Shown: positions 11,153 through 19,428 of the stretch, in pieces
Layout of the letters: each line of letters opens with the position of its first letter
How positions within the stretch are numbered: position 1 is the stretch's first letter
NCBI RefSeq assembly: GCF_041154485.1
Contig: NZ_AP028669.1
Location: 1-64,000 of the forward strand
Reading direction: 5' to 3'
DNA from: Variovorax sp. V93
GTDB taxonomy: Bacteria; Pseudomonadota; Gammaproteobacteria; Burkholderiales; Burkholderiaceae_C
Length of the DNA stretch: 64,000 bases
Position numbers and translations under genes: made by a program
Notes under the pieces: generated by a model
Database searches by the model: none
What the model was told of the DNA's origin: nothing
What the model saw: the letters and a program-made list of their open reading frames with translations, nothing else

Positions 11153-12430
11153 TCATGCCGCTTCCGTCGGCGTGGCCCCGTTGTCGCCGGCAGCCTCGCG
11201 CTTTTCGCGCTTCTCGGCAAGCTCGGTGGCCTCGGCCGGGGTGAGGCGCGGCACCTGCCGCGGCAGCCAGCCCAGCCACGACGGATACCAGCGCAGGAAG
11301 TGGAAGATGAAGAAGCTGCGCACCAGCCGCCAGCCGCTCCATCCGGTCTCCAGGTCGGCCACGCCGATCTGCTGGCAGCTCTCGCGCATGAGCTTGTCCA
11401 TGCGCTCCCACAGCAGCTGGTTGAAGGCCCTGCCGCGCGCGAACACGTTGGCCTCCAGGTTGAGCGACAGACTCAGCGGATCGAGATTGCTCGAGCCGAC
11501 CGTGCTCCACTCGTCGTCCATCAGCGCGACCTTGGCATGCAGCGGGCGGTCGCAGTATTCGTAGATGCGCACGCCCGCATGCAGCAGGTGGTGGTAGAGC
11601 ATGGTGGCGGCCGTCTTGACGATCGGCATGTCGGGCTCGCCCTGCAGGATGAGCCGTACATCCACGCCGCGCCGGGCCGCGCGGCGCAGCTCCTTGATGA
11701 GCCTGTAGCCGGGAAAGAAATACGCGTTGGCAACCACGATGCGCTGGCGCGCGGCGCGGATCGCGGCCAGGTATTCGCGTTCGACGTCGCCGGTGTGGCG
11801 GCGGTTGTCGCGCGTGATGAGCACCGCCTCCACATCGCCGACAGGCTCCCGGTCGACGGACGGCGCCTGCTTGAGCCGGCGGCGGAACCAGCGCGGCCCC
11901 TTGTCGCCGAGCGCGATGGCGCGCAGCACGAACTGGTGGATCTGCGCCACGACGGGCCCGCGCAGCTCCACCGCGTAGTCCTGCTTGGCCTTGGGCCCGA
12001 AGTCCAGCAGATGGTCGGCCGAATAGTTGATGCCGCCCACGAACGCGAGTTCGCCATCGACCACCACGATCTTGCGGTGCATCCGCCGAAACACGTTGAG
12101 CCGCTGGCCGAGGATGCGCTGCCCTGGATCGAACACCCGCACCCGCACGCCCACGGCGCTCAGCTCCGCGATGAATTCGCGCGACAGGTCCGGCGAGCCG
12201 AAGCCGTCGACCATCAGGTCGATCTTCACGCCGCGCTGGGCCGCCGAGCGCATGGCGGCATGCAGCGCAAGGCCCACCTTGTCCTCGAACAGGATGAAGG
12301 TCTCGATGATGACTTCGCGCTGCGCCTCCCGAATGGCATCGAACACGCGCGGGAAGAACTCCTCGCCGTTCTCGAGCAGCGCGATGCGGTTGCCGCCCAC
12401 CCATCGGCCGACGTTATCCATGGCGTTCAC
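11153..12430 (-). CDS. clsB: Cardiolipin synthase B (phospholipase D family)
   Basis: A PLD-superfamily cardiolipin synthase that forms cardiolipin by phosphatidyl transfer at the membrane. The 425-residue protein carries two HKD motifs, HRKIVVVDGELAFVGGINYS (about residue 120) and HAKVALMDDEWSTVGSSNLD (about residue 305), both with intact His, Lys and Asp. A C-terminal segment FFIFHFLRWYPSWLGWLP may be membrane associated. The start is either the GTG at 12430 or the ATG at 12421; neither has a clear ribosome site. It is the middle gene of the conserved three-gene operon, 40 bases before the ybhN-like gene. Confidence 0.93.
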   Translation of the reverse strand: MNAMDNVGRWVGGNRIALLENGEEFFPRVFDAIREAQREVIIETFILFEDKVGLALHAAMRSAAQRGVKIDLMVDGFGSPDLSREFIAELSAVGVRVRVFDPGQRILGQRLNVFRRMHRKIVVVDGELAFVGGINYSADHLLDFGPKAKQDYAVELRGPVVAQIHQFVLRAIALGDKGPRWFRRRLKQAPSVDREPVGDVEAVLITRDNRRHTGDVEREYLAAIRAARQRIVVANAYFFPGYRLIKELRRAARRGVDVRLILQGEPDMPIVKTAATMLYHHLLHAGVRIYEYCDRPLHAKVALMDDEWSTVGSSNLDPLSLSLNLEANVFARGRAFNQLLWERMDKLMRESCQQIGVADLETGWSGWRLVRSFFIFHFLRWYPSWLGWLPRQVPRLTPAEATELAEKREKREAAGDNGATPTEAA

Positions 12431-12454
12431 CGCAGGTCATGGGTGGGGCCCGCT

Positions 12455-13237
12455 TCAAAGATCGATGTTCGCCACCAGCGGCGCGTGGTCCGACAGGTGC
12501 GACCAGGGCTTGCGCGGCAGCACCACGGGCGCGTGCACGCCCGCGTTGCGAACATAGATGCGGTCCAGCGGCAGCAGCGGAAAGCGCGCCGGAAAGGTCT
12601 TGGCGGCCGAGCCGTTCGCATGCACGAAAACCTCGCGCAGCGCGGCGCCTTCCTCCAGCACCTGGTGGGCGCGGCCGCGCCAGTCGTTGAAGTCGCCCGC
12701 GACGATCAGCGGCGCATCGGCCGGCACCTCGTCGCGCACGATGTGCAGCAACAGTTCCAGTTGCTGCTGCCGGTGCGCCTCGGCCAGGCCGAGATGCGCG
12801 CAGATCGCATGGACGTCGACCGTGCGGCCCGGCAGCCGCAGCACGCAATGGAGCAGGCCGCGCTTTTCGGGCCCGGCCACCGACACGTCGTGGTTGCGGA
12901 AATGCACGATCGGAAACTTGGACAGCACCGCGTTGCCGTGATGGCCCCTCGGGTACACGGCGTTGCGCCCGTAGGCGAACTGCGGCCACATGGTGTCGGC
13001 CAGGAATTCGTAGTGCGGCGCCTCGGGCCAGTTGTTGACCTTGCGCGAGTGGCGCGAATGGGTGCCGAGCACTTCCTGCAGGAACACCACGTCGGCTCCC
13101 ACCGTGCGCACTGCGTCGCGCAGCTCCGGCAGGATGAACTTGCGGTTGAGCGCGGTGAAGCCCTTGTGGGTGTTCACCGTCATGACCTTGAGCGAAGTCG
13201 GCGCTGCGGCGGCAAGTGGAATCGGTGAGGAAGACAT
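12455..13237 (-). CDS. Endonuclease/exonuclease/phosphatase family protein (YbhP-like)
   Basis: A 260-residue EEP-fold metal-dependent hydrolase. Motifs are VNTHKGF near the N-terminus, VVFLQEV (catalytic Glu), GDFNDWRGR (Asp/Asn metal-phosphate site) and the final [11 protein letters not shown] (Asp-His pair). All are intact. The true substrate (nucleic acid, phosphodiester or phospholipid headgroup) is unknown. It is the first gene of the operon with clsB and the ybhN-like gene, the same order as E. coli ybhP-clsB-ybhN, which suggests a lipid-related role. The start at 13237 ([10 protein letters not shown]) is chosen because upstream residues look non-coding; no Shine-Dalgarno supports it. 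Confidence 0.85.
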   Translation of the reverse strand: MSSSPIPLAAAAPTSLKVMTVNTHKGFTALNRKFILPELRDAVRTVGADVVFLQEVLGTHSRHSRKVNNWPEAPHYEFLADTMWPQFAYGRNAVYPRGHHGNAVLSKFPIVHFRNHDVSVAGPEKRGLLHCVLRLPGRTVDVHAICAHLGLAEAHRQQQLELLLHIVRDEVPADAPLIVAGDFNDWRGRAHQVLEEGAALREVFVHANGSAAKTFPARFPLLPLDRIYVRNAGVHAPVVLPRKPWSHLSDHAPLVANIDL

Positions 13238-13272
13238 CGGTGTTGTGGTTGTACGTTGCCGCGCCCGGCGCG

Positions 13273-13332
13273 CCTGTAGGAACGCGCCACCTTCTTTGCC
13301 GCTTTCGCCAGGCGACGGCCGGCTCCTACAGG
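13273..13332. repeat. CCTGTAGGA...TCCTACAGG inverted repeat
   Basis: Two 9-base arms, CCTGTAGGA (13273-13281) and TCCTACAGG (13324-13332), bracket about 42 bases of GC-rich sequence. A further CTCCTACGG occurs near 13368. The GTAGGA core resembles REP-type elements of other Proteobacteria. Only one copy is seen in this window, so its repeat status is unproven. Confidence 0.45.
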
Positions 13333-13444
13333 CAGGCCTGCCACACCCCGACACGGGGCGCATGGGGGGCCTCCTACGGTGGTTTTCAGGCTGCGGGAAA
13401 CAAGCCAGCGGCCTTCTTCATCATCACTTTCAAAGGAACGCACC

Positions 13445-13873
13445 ATGAAGCACGCAATCCTTCGCGCCACGGCGCTGGCCGGCCTGATGGCCGCGGCCGG
13501 TGCCGCCATGGCGCAAGCCACGTCGATACCCGCCCAGCCGGACCCGGCCGTGGGCGGCCAGGCCAGCACGCAGACGCCTGCCGGCGTGCCCAACCCGCCG
13601 CAGCGCCCCGACGCCAACATGCCGGTGTCGCGCGAAGCCGTGAAGGCCGAGGCGCGCGCCCACAATCGCAACAACACCAACAACCTGGTGCCCAAGGGCG
13701 AGGCGACCACCACCATGAACGGGCAGCCGAACGCGATGCCGCAACCCACCGGCGAGATGTCGCGCGCCGAGGTGAGCCAGCTGGCCCGCAAGCCCAAGCC
13801 CCAGTTCGGCCAGCGCGGCGAGCGGCCGGACGTGCCCACCAACCCGATCGAAAGGACCGGCACGCCCCAATAG
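13445..13873 (+). CDS. Secreted Pro/Asn-rich protein of unknown function
   Basis: A 142-residue precursor with a signal peptide (HAILRATALAGLMAAAGAAMAQ). The mature part is low-complexity and probably disordered, rich in Pro, Asn and Gln, with no Cys and no recognisable fold: NPPQRPDANMPVSREAVKAEARAHNRNNTNNLVPKGEATTTMNGQPN. The EARAHNR stretch recalls the DUF4148-type motif of small betaproteobacterial exported proteins, but this is weak. The ATG has AAAGGAA upstream. A strong terminator follows 14 bases after the stop. Confidence 0.75.
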   Translation: MKHAILRATALAGLMAAAGAAMAQATSIPAQPDPAVGGQASTQTPAGVPNPPQRPDANMPVSREAVKAEARAHNRNNTNNLVPKGEATTTMNGQPNAMPQPTGEMSRAEVSQLARKPKPQFGQRGERPDVPTNPIERTGTPQ

Positions 13874-13886
13874 CCGTCCATGTACG

Positions 13887-13925
13887 AAAAAAGCCCGCGG
13901 TGCTCGAGGCATCGCGGGCTTTTTT
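13887..13925. terminator. Bidirectional Rho-independent terminator
   Basis: AAAAAA, then the stem GCCCGCG (13893-13899), a short loop, CGCGGGC (13913-13919) and TTTTTT. The structure is symmetric, with U-tracts in both directions, and lies between two convergent genes. Confidence 0.9.
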
Positions 13926-13958
13926 CATGGGGCGCCGCTTCCGGCGCCCTGATGATGG

Positions 13959-14531
13959 TCAGCTCTTGGCGGGTTGCCCGTCAGTGCCGCCGTGACCATG
14001 GTGGCCGCGGTGGCCATGCATGCCGACGTGCACCGTCTCCGCGTCGAAGGTCTTCTGCTGCTCGGGCGTCAGCGCCGCATAGAAGGCCTTGGTGGCTTCG
14101 GCGCGCTTGGCGAACCTGGCGCTGCGCTCGGCCTGGCGGGCCTGCATGCGCTCCAGCCGCTCGGGCGTGGTGAGCTTGGCGAATTCCGCACGGTCCATGC
14201 GCTGCGCATGGGCCCCGGCCGGCGGCTGGCTGGCCGCTGCGAACGTGGTCCACGCGCTTTCCTGTCCGGCGTTCAGCTTGAGCTTTTCCTTCAGCGCGGC
14301 AAGCCGCTTGGCGCGGTGCTCCTGCATGCGCTCCATGCGCTGTGCCGGGTCCATGCGCTTGTGCTGCGCCTTGGGTGCTGCGCCGCCCTCGGCCTGCGCA
14401 ACGGCGGCGGTGGGCGTGGCAGTCGAAGTGCCGGATGCCGCCGGGGCCTGTTGTGCAAAGGCGCCCGAAGAGGCGAGGGCGGCCGAGCCCAGGAGGCTGG
14501 CCCAGACGATGCGTTGGCGAAGAGAGATCAT
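13959..14531 (-). CDS. Spy/CpxP-like periplasmic protein
   Basis: A 190-residue precursor with a signal peptide ending SGAFAQ, then a helical, Lys/Arg/Met/Gln-rich region. The repeated LTPEQQ/LTTPERLERMQARQ motif is characteristic of the LTXXQ/Spy-CpxP family of periplasmic chaperones and envelope-stress modulators. The C-terminus HVGMHGHRGHHGHGGTDG is His/Gly-rich and may bind metal. The start at 14531 has AAGGAAG upstream. A metal- or stress-linked role is inferred from the family. Confidence 0.82.
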   Translation of the reverse strand: MISLRQRIVWASLLGSAALASSGAFAQQAPAASGTSTATPTAAVAQAEGGAAPKAQHKRMDPAQRMERMQEHRAKRLAALKEKLKLNAGQESAWTTFAAASQPPAGAHAQRMDRAEFAKLTTPERLERMQARQAERSARFAKRAEATKAFYAALTPEQQKTFDAETVHVGMHGHRGHHGHGGTDGQPAKS

Positions 14532-14678
14532 GAGAAGTGCTTCCTTTCGAAGAAGCCCGCCGCCAATGGGCAGCAGGTGAGACGAAGTGTGGAAGACCTC
14601 TGTATCGGCGAGGTGAGCCGGAAGTGAGCGTGCGTAAAGAATCATGAACGCGCAGGCTTTTCGCGCCCGCGGCGTGGC

Positions 14679-15770
14679 TTACTTGGGCCTTGGCGGCTTC
14701 AATCCGCGATCGGTCCGCTGCAGCTTGCCCGCGCGCAGTTCGCCCACGGCCAGTGCCACGGCACGGGCCACGTTGCGCACTTCCTCCTGCACGCCTTCGT
14801 CGGCATCGAGGCTGTCGTGGCTGGTGGCGTAGGGCTCGTAGTAGCCGATGTAGCGGTCGAGCCGGGCCTGCGCGCCTGCGTCGACCAGGCCCATCCAGTC
14901 GAGCCAGTCCGACAGGTTGCGCCGCACGCTCTCGGCGCCGGCCACGTCGCCGTGCACCACCAGCCCGTAGACCCGTCCCGCCAGGTGCTTGGGATAGCCC
15001 CAGCCCTGGAGCTCGAGGGCCTTGGCTTCATCGGGCTTCTTGCCGTGGGTGCTGGTGGGGTCGGGGTTGCCGCCGTCGGCGCATACCAGCCGGTCGGTCA
15101 TGAGCTTGAGCGGACTGGCGGACTGGTACCAGTGCGTGGGCGTGAACAGGATCACGCCGTGCGCGGCCACCCAGCGCTCGTAGATCTCGTTCATCCAGTC
15201 GCCGGTCTGGCGCATCGCATGGTTGGGATAGCAGCTGCAGGGCCAGTGGCACAGCGGCATGGCGGTGGACACGCAGCCCTTGCAGGGATGGATGTGGCGC
15301 CCGTAGTCGGAGGCGAGCAGGCTCAGGTCGAGCACGTCGACGTCGATGCCGCAGCCATCGAGCACTTCGCGCGCGAGCTGCAGCAGCCGCCAGCTCTTGG
15401 AGATCTCCCCCGGGCAGGTGCCGTCGTTGCGCGGCGAGCCGTTGACCAGCAGCACGCGCGACTTCGTCTGCGCCTGGCCCCAGGCCGCCTGCGCGGCGTC
15501 GATGCGCGCCCTGGCTTCGAGCCAGTCGACCGAAAGCTCGTAGTCGGGGTCGGCATGGCCGGGTCCGGCCTTGCGCGTGACGGGCGCCTTGCGGCCCTGC
15601 TCGTAGGCCTCCCATGCGATGAGTTCGATGCGCTGCAGCGCCTCCTTTTCGGACTGGAAGGCGGGATCCTGGAACGGCTGCATGAAGCGCTCGTGGAACT
15701 GGTCGCGCTTCAGTGTTTCGGGTGCCTGTCCCTTGCGGACCTCGGGGGCTTTGATCGTGCGGTGGGGCAT
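14679..15770 (-). CDS. Flavodoxin-fold NAD(P)H-dependent FMN reductase
   Basis: A flavodoxin-like oxidoreductase of about 363 residues. The core begins about residue 105 with SRVLLVNGSPRNDGTCPGEISKSWRLL, the FMN-phosphate binding loop. It continues with HPCKGCVSTAMPLCHWPCSCYPN and GVILFTPTHWYQSASPLKLMTDRL, typical of NADPH-dependent FMN reductase and iron-sulfur flavoprotein families. The cysteine cluster C-x-x-C...C-x-x-x-C-x-C is notable and could bind a metal cluster. The N-terminal 100 residues are extra compared with simple flavodoxins. The start is 15770 or an ATG at 15791; no strong ribosome site decides it. Confidence 0.8.
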   Translation of the reverse strand: MPHRTIKAPEVRKGQAPETLKRDQFHERFMQPFQDPAFQSEKEALQRIELIAWEAYEQGRKAPVTRKAGPGHADPDYELSVDWLEARARIDAAQAAWGQAQTKSRVLLVNGSPRNDGTCPGEISKSWRLLQLAREVLDGCGIDVDVLDLSLLASDYGRHIHPCKGCVSTAMPLCHWPCSCYPNHAMRQTGDWMNEIYERWVAAHGVILFTPTHWYQSASPLKLMTDRLVCADGGNPDPTSTHGKKPDEAKALELQGWGYPKHLAGRVYGLVVHGDVAGAESVRRNLSDWLDWMGLVDAGAQARLDRYIGYYEPYATSHDSLDADEGVQEEVRNVARAVALAVGELRAGKLQRTDRGLKPPRPK

Positions 15771-15845
15771 GGCGGCCAATCTATGCCCCATCCGTGCGCC
15801 CGTGACCTGCGGGCGATGCCGATTTTCGGTAGGCCTGCGACTACA

Positions 15846-16745
15846 TCAAGCGCCGAACTTGCCGCTCTGGAAGTCCTGCACCGCCTGCTTGAGCTGCTCC
15901 TGCGTGTTCATCACGAAGGGGCCGTACTGCGCGATCGGCTCGTGCAGCGGCTTGCCGGCGATCAGCAATGCGCGCGCCGGGCTGTGGTTGGTGGCCCCGG
16001 CGCGCAGCACCACGCCGTCGCTGCCGGGGTCGTTCGCAAGAATGGCCATGCGGCGCGTCGGCACCTCGCTGCCCGCGATCCACACCGATTCGCGGAATGC
16101 ATACACCAGCGCGTTGTGGTCGTCAGGCAGGGCCTGGGCGAATTCGGCGCCGGGCGGCAGGGTAATGTCGAGGTACAGCGGCTCGGTGTGCTCGCGCCGC
16201 ACCGCGCCTTCGATGCCATGGCTCGCGCCCGCGATCACGCGCACGTGCACGCCCGCCGCGGTGGTGTATTCCGGAATCTCCTCGCTCTGGATGTCGCGAT
16301 ACCAGGGCTCGCGCATCTTGTCCTTGGCGGGCAGGTTGAGCCAGAGCTGGAAGCCTTCCATCAGGCCGTCCTCCTGCTCGGGCAGTTCGCTGTGGACGAG
16401 CCCGCGGCCGGCCGTCATCCATTGCACGCCGCCGTTCTGCAGCAGCCCTTCGTGGCCGGCGCTGTCGCGGTGCCGCATGCGGCCCGCGATCATGTAGGTC
16501 ACGGTTTCGAAACCGCGGTGCGGATGGCTGGGAAAGCCGCCGATGTAGTCGCCCGGGTTGTCGCTGCCGAAGGCGTCGAGCATCAGGTAGGGGTCGAGCC
16601 TTTTCTGCAGCGGCTGCTGCAGCACGCGGGTGAGTTTGACGCCGTCGCCATCGCTGGTGGAAACACCGGCCACGATGTGGTCGATGCCGCGCGGCGTGGC
16701 CACGGGATCGGTCGGGTGGTTGGCGTGGTGGTTTGCATTCGTCAT
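15846..16745 (-). CDS. Pirin family protein
   Basis: A bicupin pirin-like protein of 299 residues. The N-terminal cupin has the metal-binding signature GGFPSHPHRGFETVTYMIAG followed by GGVQWMTAGRGLVHSE, with the His and Glu ligands present. Bacterial pirins have been reported as quercetinases or metabolic regulators; the substrate here is unknown. The C-terminal cupin (residues about 180-290) includes YGPFVMNTQEQLKQAV, normal for the family. It stands alone, 80 bases downstream of the exosortase operon end, in the same direction. Confidence 0.9.
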   Translation of the reverse strand: MTNANHHANHPTDPVATPRGIDHIVAGVSTSDGDGVKLTRVLQQPLQKRLDPYLMLDAFGSDNPGDYIGGFPSHPHRGFETVTYMIAGRMRHRDSAGHEGLLQNGGVQWMTAGRGLVHSELPEQEDGLMEGFQLWLNLPAKDKMREPWYRDIQSEEIPEYTTAAGVHVRVIAGASHGIEGAVRREHTEPLYLDITLPPGAEFAQALPDDHNALVYAFRESVWIAGSEVPTRRMAILANDPGSDGVVLRAGATNHSPARALLIAGKPLHEPIAQYGPFVMNTQEQLKQAVQDFQSGKFGA

Positions 16746-16824
16746 GCAGCCATGGTGGCACTAACGGCCCGACCGCGCCACCCGGGAGGAATTGCGGAAT
16801 CTGCCTCGGCGCGCTGCTGCGGCT

Positions 16825-17577
16825 TCAGCGCGGCCACTGCTGGCGCTGCCAGTAGCGGTACTGCCACTGCGTCGAGAAACCGGCACGCCGGTAGAGCGCG
16901 TGGGCGGCCATGTTGTGCGCGTCGACCTGCAGGAACACGCGCTCGAAGCCGCGCTCGAGTGCGGCCCGCGCGAGGCCCGCCAGCACGCGCCCGGCCAGGC
17001 CCCGGCCGCGCTGCGACTGCTCGGTTCGCATGCCGTGCACGCTGGCCCAGCCGTGGCCGAAGGCCATGGCGCCCGCCGCGACGGTCCGGCGGCCCTCGCG
17101 CACGCTGGCATAGAGCGAGCCCTGGGCGCGCGACAGCGCCCGCACGCGGTGGGCGCCGTCCACGGGATCGAAGCCCTCGCCGAGGAACAGGGTGGCCCAG
17201 GCGTCGTCGGGCGCAAGGTCGACGTCGGCCAGCGCGGCGCCGGCCGGCGCCACCTCGCACATGCGCCGTGCGGAGCCGATCTGCACGCAGGTCGGCGAGT
17301 CGCCGACATAGTGCCGCTGCTCCAGCTCGGACTGCAGCGCCACGAAAGAGGGCACATCGGCCAGGCGGAACGCGGGCACGAACTGGCGGCGGTCGTAGCG
17401 GTCCTCGATGCGGTCGATCGTGCGGCCTGCGACCGGTTCGCGGTGCAGCGGAACGGCCGACCTGGCGCGCTTGACGGTGCCATCGTCGAAGGGCAGCAGC
17501 CAGCCGTCGAGCTCTTCGACGGCCAGCGGCGAAACGGCGGCCACGGTGGCGCGCTCGATGGCTTCGACGTCGTTCAT
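16825..17577 (-). CDS. GNAT family N-acetyltransferase at the end of the exosortase operon
   Basis: A 250-residue GNAT. The C-terminal half carries the acetyl-CoA binding pattern MRTEQSQRGRGLAGRVLAGLARAALERGFERVFLQVDAHNMAAHALYRRAGF (Q/R-x-x-G-x-G/A loop and the terminal A-LYRRAGF). The N-terminal half is degenerate, as in two-domain GNATs. The ATG at 17577 has GGAGG upstream and overlaps the stop codon of the GT51 gene by four bases (ATGA), so it is translationally coupled. Its substrate is unknown. Placement after a peptidoglycan glycosyltransferase makes a cell-envelope substrate possible but unproven. Confidence 0.85.
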   Translation of the reverse strand: MNDVEAIERATVAAVSPLAVEELDGWLLPFDDGTVKRARSAVPLHREPVAGRTIDRIEDRYDRRQFVPAFRLADVPSFVALQSELEQRHYVGDSPTCVQIGSARRMCEVAPAGAALADVDLAPDDAWATLFLGEGFDPVDGAHRVRALSRAQGSLYASVREGRRTVAAGAMAFGHGWASVHGMRTEQSQRGRGLAGRVLAGLARAALERGFERVFLQVDAHNMAAHALYRRAGFSTQWQYRYWQRQQWPR

Positions 17578-18848
17578 GGAAAAGCCTCCGGTGCGGTGAA
17601 TCTGGCGGCCGCCACGCTCTTGAGCAGCGACTCGCGCTGGTTGCGGCTGATGCCGCGCACGCTCTCGGCGACCCACCTGGTACGGTCCGGGTCGATCTGC
17701 CCGTCGCGCCGCCATTGCTCGAGCACCGCCTGCGGCTTGTGCAGCATGGACGCGAGCCAGACCGCCTGGGCGGGCTCCAGGCTGCGCGCGGAGCGCTTGA
17801 AATAGCGCCGGGCGGCGGCTTCGGCGCCGCACAGGTTGCCGCCCCACGGCGCGTTGTCCAGGTAGAGCTGCAGGATGCGCGCCTTGCCCAGCGTCTGTTC
17901 CATTTCGACCGCGTAGAGCAGCTCGCGCAGCTTGCGTTCCGCCGTGCGGTCGCTGCCGGTCACCAGCATCTTGGCGAGCTGCTGCGTCAGCGTGCTGCCG
18001 CCGCGCTTGGGCTGGCCTTCCTTCTGGTTGTTGTCGATGGACGCGACGATTTCCGTCAGGTCGTAGCCGGCGTGGGTGAAGAAGCGCTGGTCTTCGGCCG
18101 CGATGACGGCGCGCGCCAGCCAGCTGTCATTGGCCAGCTTCGACGGCGCGCCGCAACTGGTGCGCGCGCCGAGCATGGCTTCGGTGCCCAGCCCCTCGAC
18201 GGTGAACTGGCTGACGGTGGGCTGCACCGTGAATGTGGCCTCGGGCAGCATGACCTGCCCGCGCAGCGCCAGCGTGCCGCCGATGCGGGCGCGCTGCAGC
18301 TCGGGCAGGTTGGGCGCGAGCACGGCATACCAGCGGGCAATCGGTGCGTCCTTGATGTCGGCGCTGAGCTGCAGGCCCCTGCCCTTGGGCGGGAGGTGTC
18401 CTTCCCATTGGCCCTGGAGCATGGCGGCCGCGTCGGCGTTGCGGGGCGTGGCCTCGATGGTGCCGGCCAGCGTGTTGCCGTCCCGCTTCACGGTGGCGAC
18501 CAGGCCCTCGAACACGATCGGCTGCGCGCCGAGCGCGGCAACCTCGGCGCTGCAGGGCGCACAGCGCAGTTCGAGCACGCCCGCCGCGTCCTTCCAGGCA
18601 AAGTGCAGGGTGCCGAACCGGCTGTCGAACGAATGTCCGTCGAGCCGCGGCGCGAACCAGGACGAGGTGGCCAGGCGCACTGCCGTCGGCACGCCCACTG
18701 CCATGCGCAGCGGGCCGGCCTCGACCGTGGTGCTCCATTCGCCCGCCGCTGGCGCAAGCACCAGTTTCACTATCAGGAAGATAGCAACGCACGTTGTCAC
18801 CACAAGGGCCAGCAGCCCGTAGATCACGAATCGCAGAAACTGTTTCAC
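17574..18848 (-). CDS. Membrane-anchored GT51 peptidoglycan glycosyltransferase
   Basis: A monofunctional transglycosylase that should polymerise lipid II into glycan strands. An N-terminal transmembrane helix (residues 5-31) is followed by about 200 residues of beta-rich, unassigned sequence, then a GT51 domain from about residue 240. Key motifs are AVIAAEDQRFFTHAGYD (catalytic Glu 252), RGGSTLTQQLAKML and RKLRELLYAVEMEQTLGKARILQLYLDNAPWG. At 424 residues it is nearly twice the length of MtgA (242 in E. coli) because of the middle domain. It starts with GTG, 10 bases after the preceding gene. There is no transpeptidase domain. Confidence 0.88.
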   Translation of the reverse strand: MKQFLRFVIYGLLALVVTTCVAIFLIVKLVLAPAAGEWSTTVEAGPLRMAVGVPTAVRLATSSWFAPRLDGHSFDSRFGTLHFAWKDAAGVLELRCAPCSAEVAALGAQPIVFEGLVATVKRDGNTLAGTIEATPRNADAAAMLQGQWEGHLPPKGRGLQLSADIKDAPIARWYAVLAPNLPELQRARIGGTLALRGQVMLPEATFTVQPTVSQFTVEGLGTEAMLGARTSCGAPSKLANDSWLARAVIAAEDQRFFTHAGYDLTEIVASIDNNQKEGQPKRGGSTLTQQLAKMLVTGSDRTAERKLRELLYAVEMEQTLGKARILQLYLDNAPWGGNLCGAEAAARRYFKRSARSLEPAQAVWLASMLHKPQAVLEQWRRDGQIDPDRTRWVAESVRGISRNQRESLLKSVAAARFTAPEAFP

Positions 18849-18858
18849 AAAACTCTCA

Positions 18859-19428
18859 TCACATCGGCCTCGCCACCGTCACAGCTTGCCACGGACCGCT
18901 CGAGCGTCCACTGGCCGCCGCCCAGTACCAGGCTGAAGTGTCGGTGAAAGCCGTGCCTTCGGCATCCACGATGCGCTCGCAAACGCGGATCTTTTGCGTG
19001 CTGTGCCGTTGCGCAACAAAACAGCGCCACAGCCGCTCCTGCGCATCGCGTTCGAGGCGTGCCTGCTCGATGCGAAAACCGAGCGCGCGGTAGCAGTCGG
19101 CCGCCGGATGCAGCATGCGCGTGGGGGCATTCACCGCGCGCATCACGATCATCTGCGTGCCGTCGGTCATGCGGCCGATGGCGCCCGGAAAGCGGTCGGC
19201 AAAGCGCTGCTCGACGTCGCCGAGCGCCAGCGGACGCAATGGAACGCCGTCCCATTGGCTGGGCCATTCATGCGAGGCCATGGCCATCGAAGGCTCGGGC
19301 GGTGCGCGCAGCGCCGCCGCGGTCGACCACAGCATGCACAACAGCATTGCGAGCGCAAAGGCCGTCTTGTGGCCGATGCGGTTGATGAAATGGTTGGCAA
19401 ACAGGGCTTCAAAGAACCGTGTCGACAT
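18859..19428 (-). CDS. Exosortase-linked membrane-anchored protein
   Basis: A 189-residue protein with one N-terminal transmembrane helix (TAFALAMLLCMLWSTAAAL) and a soluble periplasmic domain containing DGTQMIVMRAVNAPTRMLHPAADCYRALGFRIEQARL and WRCFVAQRHSTQKIRVCERI. Three Cys in the outer domain could form disulfides. Its position, directly after and overlapping the exosortase gene by 20 bases, resembles EpsI-type accessory proteins of exosortase loci. Sequence similarity to EpsI is not obvious to me. The ATG has an ideal AAGGAGG eight bases upstream. Function unknown; an exosortase accessory role is inferred from context. Confidence 0.75.
   Translation of the reverse strand: MSTRFFEALFANHFINRIGHKTAFALAMLLCMLWSTAAALRAPPEPSMAMASHEWPSQWDGVPLRPLALGDVEQRFADRFPGAIGRMTDGTQMIVMRAVNAPTRMLHPAADCYRALGFRIEQARLERDAQERLWRCFVAQRHSTQKIRVCERIVDAEGTAFTDTSAWYWAAASGRSSGPWQAVTVARPM

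Noticed and set aside
13180..13928. Minus-strand ORFs overlapping the secreted Pro/Asn-rich protein gene
   Set aside because: Arg/Trp-rich shadows; the plus-strand frame has a signal peptide, ribosome site and terminator.
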